34,462 nucleotides of DNA from Micavibrio_A sp040381535. Its GTDB lineage: Bacteria; Pseudomonadota; Alphaproteobacteria; Micavibrionales; Micavibrionaceae. A model generated the notes under the pieces. That model saw nothing but the letters and a program-made list of their open reading frames with translations, ran no database searches and had not been told where the DNA came from. The DNA lies in NCBI GenBank assembly GCA_040381535.1, contig JBEIHF010000025.1, positions 1 through 34,462 of the forward strand, in the 5' to 3' direction. Made by a program: the position numbers and the translations under genes. Below are positions 31,501-34,462 of this stretch, piece after piece (positions within the stretch are counted from its first letter, which is position 1; each line of letters begins with the position of its first letter).

Positions 31501-32196
31501 CAGGCTGATTTTGATGTCCGCAGGGATCTCTTTTTTTGCGCCGCCCAGCTTGCCAGTTTTGATGTCGACTTCGATGACCTTGCCGCCATAGGTCAATGAA
31601 CCACCGGCCTCGTAAGGACCACTGGCGAGCGCGCCGGCCTTGAGGTCAAGATTGATCGACTCGGCCAATTGCACCTTGCCCGTTTGACGGTCGGTATAGC
31701 TGACACGGCCGCCCTCAATCACGAGTTTGCCGAGTGAAATGACCTTTTTGGGTGCAGAGGACCGTGGCGCACCACCTTCCGATACGGGGGGTTCTTGGGC
31801 ATCCGCAAGGAGCTTGTCGGACATCCATGAATGGCTTCCGTCTACGAGTTTTTCGGCCTTGATATCGGGACTTACGAGACGCACCGTATTGAGTTGAATA
31901 TTGCCGGAAATCAAGGGAATTATCTCTATCGAGACATCGGCGCGTTTCATGGTCAAAAGATTGGCTTCTTTGCCGCGGGGGGCCCGTACCGTAAGTCCCT
32001 CGATTTTGAGTTGGGGCATAGGCAGAATCGAGAGGCCAATATCACCGTCAATCGTTATGACATATCCTGCTGCGCTCTTGGCTTGTTCGATTATCTGCGG
32101 CTTGTATTTGTTCCAATCCATAAGCGATGGCCCGATCAAAACGCCTGCGGCGACTAAGGCGACAATGGATACGGTAATGGGCAAGGCGCGTTTCAT
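28588..32196 (-). CDS. AsmA-family large envelope protein, 1202 residues
   Basis: AsmA-family proteins are inner-membrane-anchored periplasmic proteins thought to help move phospholipids to the outer membrane or assist its assembly. This one has an N-terminal membrane anchor (residues 4-26) followed by the AsmA start DWNKYKPQIIEQ. Then come AAGYVITIDGDIGLSILPMPQLKIEGL, long beta-rich repeats, and the conserved C-terminal AsmA block near residues 930-1060 (LDMDVKSSGLSPHALVSGLRG and neighbours). The tail, residues 1125-1177, is an unusual Pro/Ala-rich linker, followed by a short acidic helix. GGAGAA precedes the ATG at 32196. It follows the cyclic-nucleotide-binding gene by 100 bases and has its own candidate promoter. 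Confidence 0.9.
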   Translation of the reverse strand: MKRALPITVSIVALVAAGVLIGPSLMDWNKYKPQIIEQAKSAAGYVITIDGDIGLSILPMPQLKIEGLTVRAPRGKEANLLTMKRADVSIEIIPLISGNIQLNTVRLVSPDIKAEKLVDGSHSWMSDKLLADAQEPPVSEGGAPRSSAPKKVISLGKLVIEGGRVSYTDRQTGKVQLAESINLDLKAGALASGPYEAGGSLTYGGKVIEVDIKTGKLGGAKKEIPADIKISLPEGGAYVAFDGIIASNPMQLQGKLEINADNLGSVLALGGGEPSAALSQKLAFAGLVTADDNKLSADEMKVTFGSADGKGKFSAVGLKEKNPVTVSGDVVFNGVLDLDKIAPASGKSKDTSVEEKVAKGQKLSPVSGILPESLSLPFPINGTVNIAADGIQSGGKTFKGVSLRVVKLDYVVEVHGEARDIPGKGRVNIDAKMMFGTSSKSGETGITYVDPSLNFAMQGSAEQLPTMLRAFAPEQADNKALEIWKIGQFNLIGSIDGDFIALKDSTLKLDQSTFALAGSYKPNGQGGRPDIMVDLTTDTVDIDYIKARMNGQNKAAVQKDASAKADMKRALEPVRAFNVPMNLTFDVSAQKAVLNEQQITGIRIKGKAAGQSLNLENASAQDYMGAVASLKGSVGNMADLSGVDLKFYGKTSDVKALMTAFEMDTSKLPASISAAEANIAAKGKAEELDFDAQIIALDGSLSAKGTATGFLDKPAFSNITVGAKHPNLVKAIQIMNPKFSGGPGLEQPFTFETKAVNTGKVYDLTGMSASIGKAAFNGNLKVDANAAKPSVTGDLNGGNIPLDDLLGERNVAVGSGRDGSPAAPSGGKWSRETLETGWMHSVDLSLNLSAQSMTYNGWNFINPKTKISLKDGSLNVTDLNAGLFGGTANLDAKIIDPVDAKQPLSLAVQSKMINVNLEPLMFALSGSNRMKAAGDVSLDMDVKSSGLSPHALVSGLRGNAIVNGKDVVMEGFDLAQIGLAFVDTGKPLDRLSSILTGATSGGETRFDTIVGDYPIQGGVVTISNMVMDGPSANIKSTGSANLPLWTVDTVHAITLKQAKEAGTFNVAIKGPLNAPANTFGKGLFNDLLTRRAQQKLQEKVQDKLPDLLGKDLGGKLQDLGILPSKTKAPVAVPAPTPVLAPTPAPSAPSIPAPAAAPTPITPTPEPVVPAPGPEPVPQKSLQEQVEDDPAAAMQNILNSLGD

Positions 32197-32243
32197 GTAA
32201 TTCTCCGAACGGAACTAAAAGCAGCTCAAAATATGTGCGCTTA

Positions 32244-32271
32244 TATATAGCCTGAATAAGACTGATCTCAA
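32244..32271 (-). promoter_or_regulatory. Sigma-70 type promoter for the AsmA-family gene
   Basis: On the minus strand TTGAGA (32266-32271) is followed after 16 bases by TATATA (32244-32249). The start would be near 32237, giving a leader of about 40 bases. Confidence 0.6.
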
Positions 32272-32296
32272 ACAGCAGACAACGATGTATGAAAAT

Positions 32297-32845
32297 TTAG
32301 AGCGCTTCTTCTTGGCCGTAGCGGTCCTTGAAGGTCTCGAGCGATTCTAATAACGCCTCAAGATGAGGCAGAACCGTATTTTGGAAATTTCGTTGCTGGT
32401 TCTGGGTAAGTTTCACGGCGATATTCTGATATATGACACGCGCAGTATCCTTTAAATCCATTATATCGCTACGTTTGTTCAGAACCGTATTGTTGGAATC
32501 AACAATCCGTTTGGAGAGCATCTGAACGATGGCACGCACTGTGGGGTCTGAATTTTTCAGCTTCGCTTCAAAATGGTGGCGGCTGATAACGATGAGATTG
32601 CAGTCCACCAGCGCCTTGACGCTTGCTGTGCGCGGGCCATCGAAAATAATGGCCATTTCACCGACGATCTGGCCTGCTTCCAGACGGCATAGCTCCACGT
32701 CTTTACCATCTTTGCTGATGAATACTGAAACCTCGCCTGACTGGATCAAGTAGGCTCGCTGGCCGAACTCACCTTCTTTGATGATGACTTGATCTTTGGG
32801 AACGAAACGGCGCTCTAGGACGACTGTGCCATGAGGATTCTTCAT
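32297..32845 (-). CDS. Stand-alone cyclic-nucleotide-binding domain protein
   Basis: This 182-residue protein is a CRP-like cNMP-binding domain with no DNA-binding helix-turn-helix. The phosphate-binding cassette reads VGEMAIIFDGPRTASVKA, with Glu 63 and Arg 72 in the places that hold the ribose and phosphate in protein kinase A and CRP. So ligand binding is likely, although whether cAMP or cGMP is unknown. After residue 105 the protein is helical and charged, probably a dimerisation or partner-binding region. The ATG has no Shine-Dalgarno sequence but stands exactly six bases after a strong -10. It lies between phaB and the AsmA gene; its partner is unknown. Confidence 0.87.
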   Translation of the reverse strand: MKNPHGTVVLERRFVPKDQVIIKEGEFGQRAYLIQSGEVSVFISKDGKDVELCRLEAGQIVGEMAIIFDGPRTASVKALVDCNLIVISRHHFEAKLKNSDPTVRAIVQMLSKRIVDSNNTVLNKRSDIMDLKDTARVIYQNIAVKLTQNQQRNFQNTVLPHLEALLESLETFKDRYGQEEAL

Positions 32846-32851
32846 GACGCA

Positions 32852-32879
32852 ATTGTACCCTGAATAGGAATCCCGTCAA
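32852..32879 (-). promoter_or_regulatory. Strong, probably leaderless promoter of the cyclic-nucleotide-binding gene
   Basis: On the minus strand TTGACG (32874-32879) and TACAAT (32852-32857), each a 5/6 match, are spaced by 16 bases. TGCGTC then leads to the ATG at 32845, so the transcript should start at the initiator A. The -35 box overlaps the phaB stop codon. Confidence 0.65.
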
Positions 32880-33601
32880 ACGAGATATTGCCCGCCGTTG
32901 GCGGTGATGGTCGCGCCGTTAATGAACCCCGCTTTGTCGGATGCGAGGAAGACGACGATATCGGCGACTTCCTTGGGTGTGCCCATACGGGCCACGGGAA
33001 TCTGGCGGATGATGGAATCCAAAACATCCTGCTTCATCGATGCGGTCATGTCGGTGGCTATATAGCCGGGGCATATCGCGTTGACCGTGATACCTTTTGC
33101 CGCACTTTCTAGAGCGAGGGCTTTGGTAAAACCAAGAATACCTGCCTTGGCGGCGGAATAATTCGTCTGGCCGAACTGGCCCTTTTGCCCGTTAATGGAA
33201 CTAATATTGATGATTCGTCCGAAGCCGCGTTCGCGCATGCCATTGATCACGCCACGCGACATGGAAAAACAAGAAGTAAGGTTTGTATCAACAACCTGAT
33301 GCCAGACTTCGGCGGTCATTTTGTGCATCACGCCATCCTTGGTCATACCCGCATTGTTAACAAGGACCGTGACCGCGCCAAGCTCTTTTTCAATATCCGC
33401 GCAGCCATTTTGGCAGGCGTCGAAATCGGACACGTCGAATTTGTAAGCCTTAGCGCCGGTGTCTTTTTCGCAGATTTTTGCTGCGTCTTCATTGCCATGA
33501 TACGTGGCCGCAACCCTATATCCTTCGTCGATCAAACCCTTGGAAATTTCAAGACCGATCCCACGGGTTCCGCCTGTAACAATAGCCACACCTTTAGACA
33601 T
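32876..33601 (-). CDS. phaB: Acetoacetyl-CoA reductase
   Basis: This NADPH-dependent short-chain dehydrogenase reduces acetoacetyl-CoA to 3-hydroxybutyryl-CoA for polyhydroxybutyrate. The 241-residue protein has the TGGTRGIG cofactor loop, NNAG near residue 82, and the catalytic Ser-Tyr-Lys in INISSINGQKG and NYSAAKAG (Y148, K152). GQFGQTNYSAAKAGILGFTK is typical of PhaB rather than FabG. AGAGG ten bases upstream supports the ATG at 33599-33601 over the longer frame. It begins two bases after the phaA stop, so the two form an operon. phaC is not in the window. Confidence 0.94.
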   Translation of the reverse strand: MSKGVAIVTGGTRGIGLEISKGLIDEGYRVAATYHGNEDAAKICEKDTGAKAYKFDVSDFDACQNGCADIEKELGAVTVLVNNAGMTKDGVMHKMTAEVWHQVVDTNLTSCFSMSRGVINGMRERGFGRIINISSINGQKGQFGQTNYSAAKAGILGFTKALALESAAKGITVNAICPGYIATDMTASMKQDVLDSIIRQIPVARMGTPKEVADIVVFLASDKAGFINGATITANGGQYLV

Positions 33602-33603
33602 TT

Positions 33604-34462
33604 TTAAGCAACCTCTTTCCAAGCGCCCGCATTGTCACGTTCGAGGCACAACGCAATACCCATACCCCCGCCGATGCACAAAGTGGCCAAACCTTTTTTG
33701 GCTTTACTTCTGGCCATTTCGTGTAGCAGCGTCACCAGAACGCGCGCACCCGAAGCGCCAATTGGGTGGCCGATAGCAATAGCCCCGCCGTTTACATTCA
33801 CCTTTGCTGCATCGAGTCCCAGCTCTTTCACCACACAGCACGCCTGTGCCGCGAAGGCTTCATTCGATTCCACCAAATCTAGATCGCCGACGCTCCACCC
33901 TGCTTTTTCGAGGGCGACTTTGGATGCTGAAATTGGTCCCGTACCCATAATGGCAGGGTCAACCCCTGCTGTGGCCCATGACTTGATTCGTGCAAATGGC
34001 TTCAGACCGCGTTTTTTGGCTTCGGATTCGCGCATCAAAAGAACCACAGCCGCACCATCGTTCAAACCTGATGCGTTGGCGGCGGTAACCGTGCCGTCAC
34101 CTTTGAAAGCGGGTTTGAGTTTGGCTAGACCTTCGGCCGTGACACCCTCGCGCGGGAATTCGTCTTTTTCGATAACGACGTCTTCTTTTTTGACCTTCAC
34201 GGTTACAGGCGAAATCTCGGCCTTGAACTTGCCGGCCTTGGTGGCGGCTTCGGTCTTTTGTTGCGAGCCTGCCGCGAACTCGTCTTGGGTTTGGCGCGAA
34301 ATACCGAACTTCTCGGCGATATTCTCCGCGGTAATGCCCATATGGTAGTTGTTGTATACGTCCCACAAACCATCCGAAATCATCGTATCCGTCATTTCGG
34401 CATTTCCCATTTTGGTGCCGGAACGCAAATATATGGCATGGGGGGACAACGTCATGTTTTCC
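33604..34462 (-). CDS. phaA: Acetyl-CoA acetyltransferase, C-terminal part (gene runs off the window)
   Basis: This thiolase condenses two acetyl-CoA to acetoacetyl-CoA, the first step of polyhydroxybutyrate synthesis. About 285 C-terminal residues are present; the N-terminus, with the nucleophilic Cys, lies beyond base 34462. An ATG at 34455 is internal (family context ENMTLSPH), not a start. Visible motifs are NASGLNDGAAVVLLM, VESNEAFAAQA, GGAIAIGHPIGASGAR with the catalytic His, and CIGGGMGIALCLER with the second active-site Cys. It is coupled to phaB downstream. Confidence 0.96.
   Translation of the reverse strand, partial: ENMTLSPHAIYLRSGTKMGNAEMTDTMISDGLWDVYNNYHMGITAENIAEKFGISRQTQDEFAAGSQQKTEAATKAGKFKAEISPVTVKVKKEDVVIEKDEFPREGVTAEGLAKLKPAFKGDGTVTAANASGLNDGAAVVLLMRESEAKKRGLKPFARIKSWATAGVDPAIMGTGPISASKVALEKAGWSVGDLDLVESNEAFAAQACCVVKELGLDAAKVNVNGGAIAIGHPIGASGARVLVTLLHEMARSKAKKGLATLCIGGGMGIALCLERDNAGAWKEVA

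Noticed and set aside
1..34462. Mobile elements, CRISPR arrays, tRNA or rRNA genes
   Set aside because: No transposase or integrase frame, terminal repeats, regularly spaced repeats, or tRNA-like cloverleaf with CCA end were seen on either strand by reading. A dedicated search tool would be needed to exclude small remnants.

Overview
The window looks like a stretch of chromosome from an alphaproteobacterium. The evidence is the gene content: an nrdR-type riboflavin cluster following glyA, a RibH of the kind seen in Brucella, an LdtR-like MarR regulator beside hemB, an alphaproteobacterial-type ParC, fumC followed by a small ribbon-helix-helix gene, DUF465 before purE, and phaAB. Base composition is moderate, roughly 50-55% GC by eye. 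The genus cannot be named from the sequence. I see no transposase, integrase, phage gene, tRNA, rRNA or CRISPR array. Almost everything is core metabolism and cell envelope.

Layout. 1-3522 (minus): rpiA-glyA-nrdR-ribE, then an FMN riboswitch with its own candidate promoter, then the start of ribH. 3607-6207: a FemAB/GNAT-like acyltransferase, a small DUF6898-like gene and glutaryl-CoA dehydrogenase, the last two diverging from an overlapping pair of -10 boxes. 6208-7621 (minus): an unknown operon whose first reading frame carries an in-frame stop. 7628-9425: ldtR and hemB diverging around a 16-bp palindrome. 9586-11466: motA-motB. 11483-14934: parC, a DUF2784-like membrane protein and recO. 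14951-16309: aspartate dehydrogenase and a histidine phosphatase. 16296-17616 (minus): folK-folP. 17710-20170 (minus): an L,D-transpeptidase and a Tat-exported MepK-like endopeptidase. 20330-24792 (minus): two transcription units, GNAT-ilvD, and pfkA followed by two bacterial-PH-domain membrane proteins. 24954-28585: DUF465-purE, a structured gap, then purK-fumC-RHH. 28588-34462 (minus): partial phaA, phaB, a stand-alone cyclic-nucleotide-binding protein and a 1202-residue AsmA-family protein.

How the parts fit. glyA, folK/folP and purE/purK link one-carbon, folate and purine metabolism. rpiA and pfkA supply sugar phosphates. gcdH feeds crotonyl-CoA from lysine or tryptophan breakdown, and phaA/phaB can store the acetyl units as polyhydroxybutyrate. 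LdtD and MepK make and cut 3-3 peptidoglycan cross-links, and the LdtR-like regulator encoded 10 kb away belongs to a family reported to control an L,D-transpeptidase in Liberibacter.

The observations I find most worth following are regulatory. First, a group of genes without Shine-Dalgarno sequences has a -10-like hexamer exactly six bases before the ATG, which suggests leaderless mRNAs. Second, ribH has a private FMN riboswitch. Third, several divergent promoters share symmetric DNA. Fourth, purK has an AT-rich core inside a GC-richer gene and is preceded by a structured, G-rich leader. I did not find a clear multi-gene system of an undescribed type.
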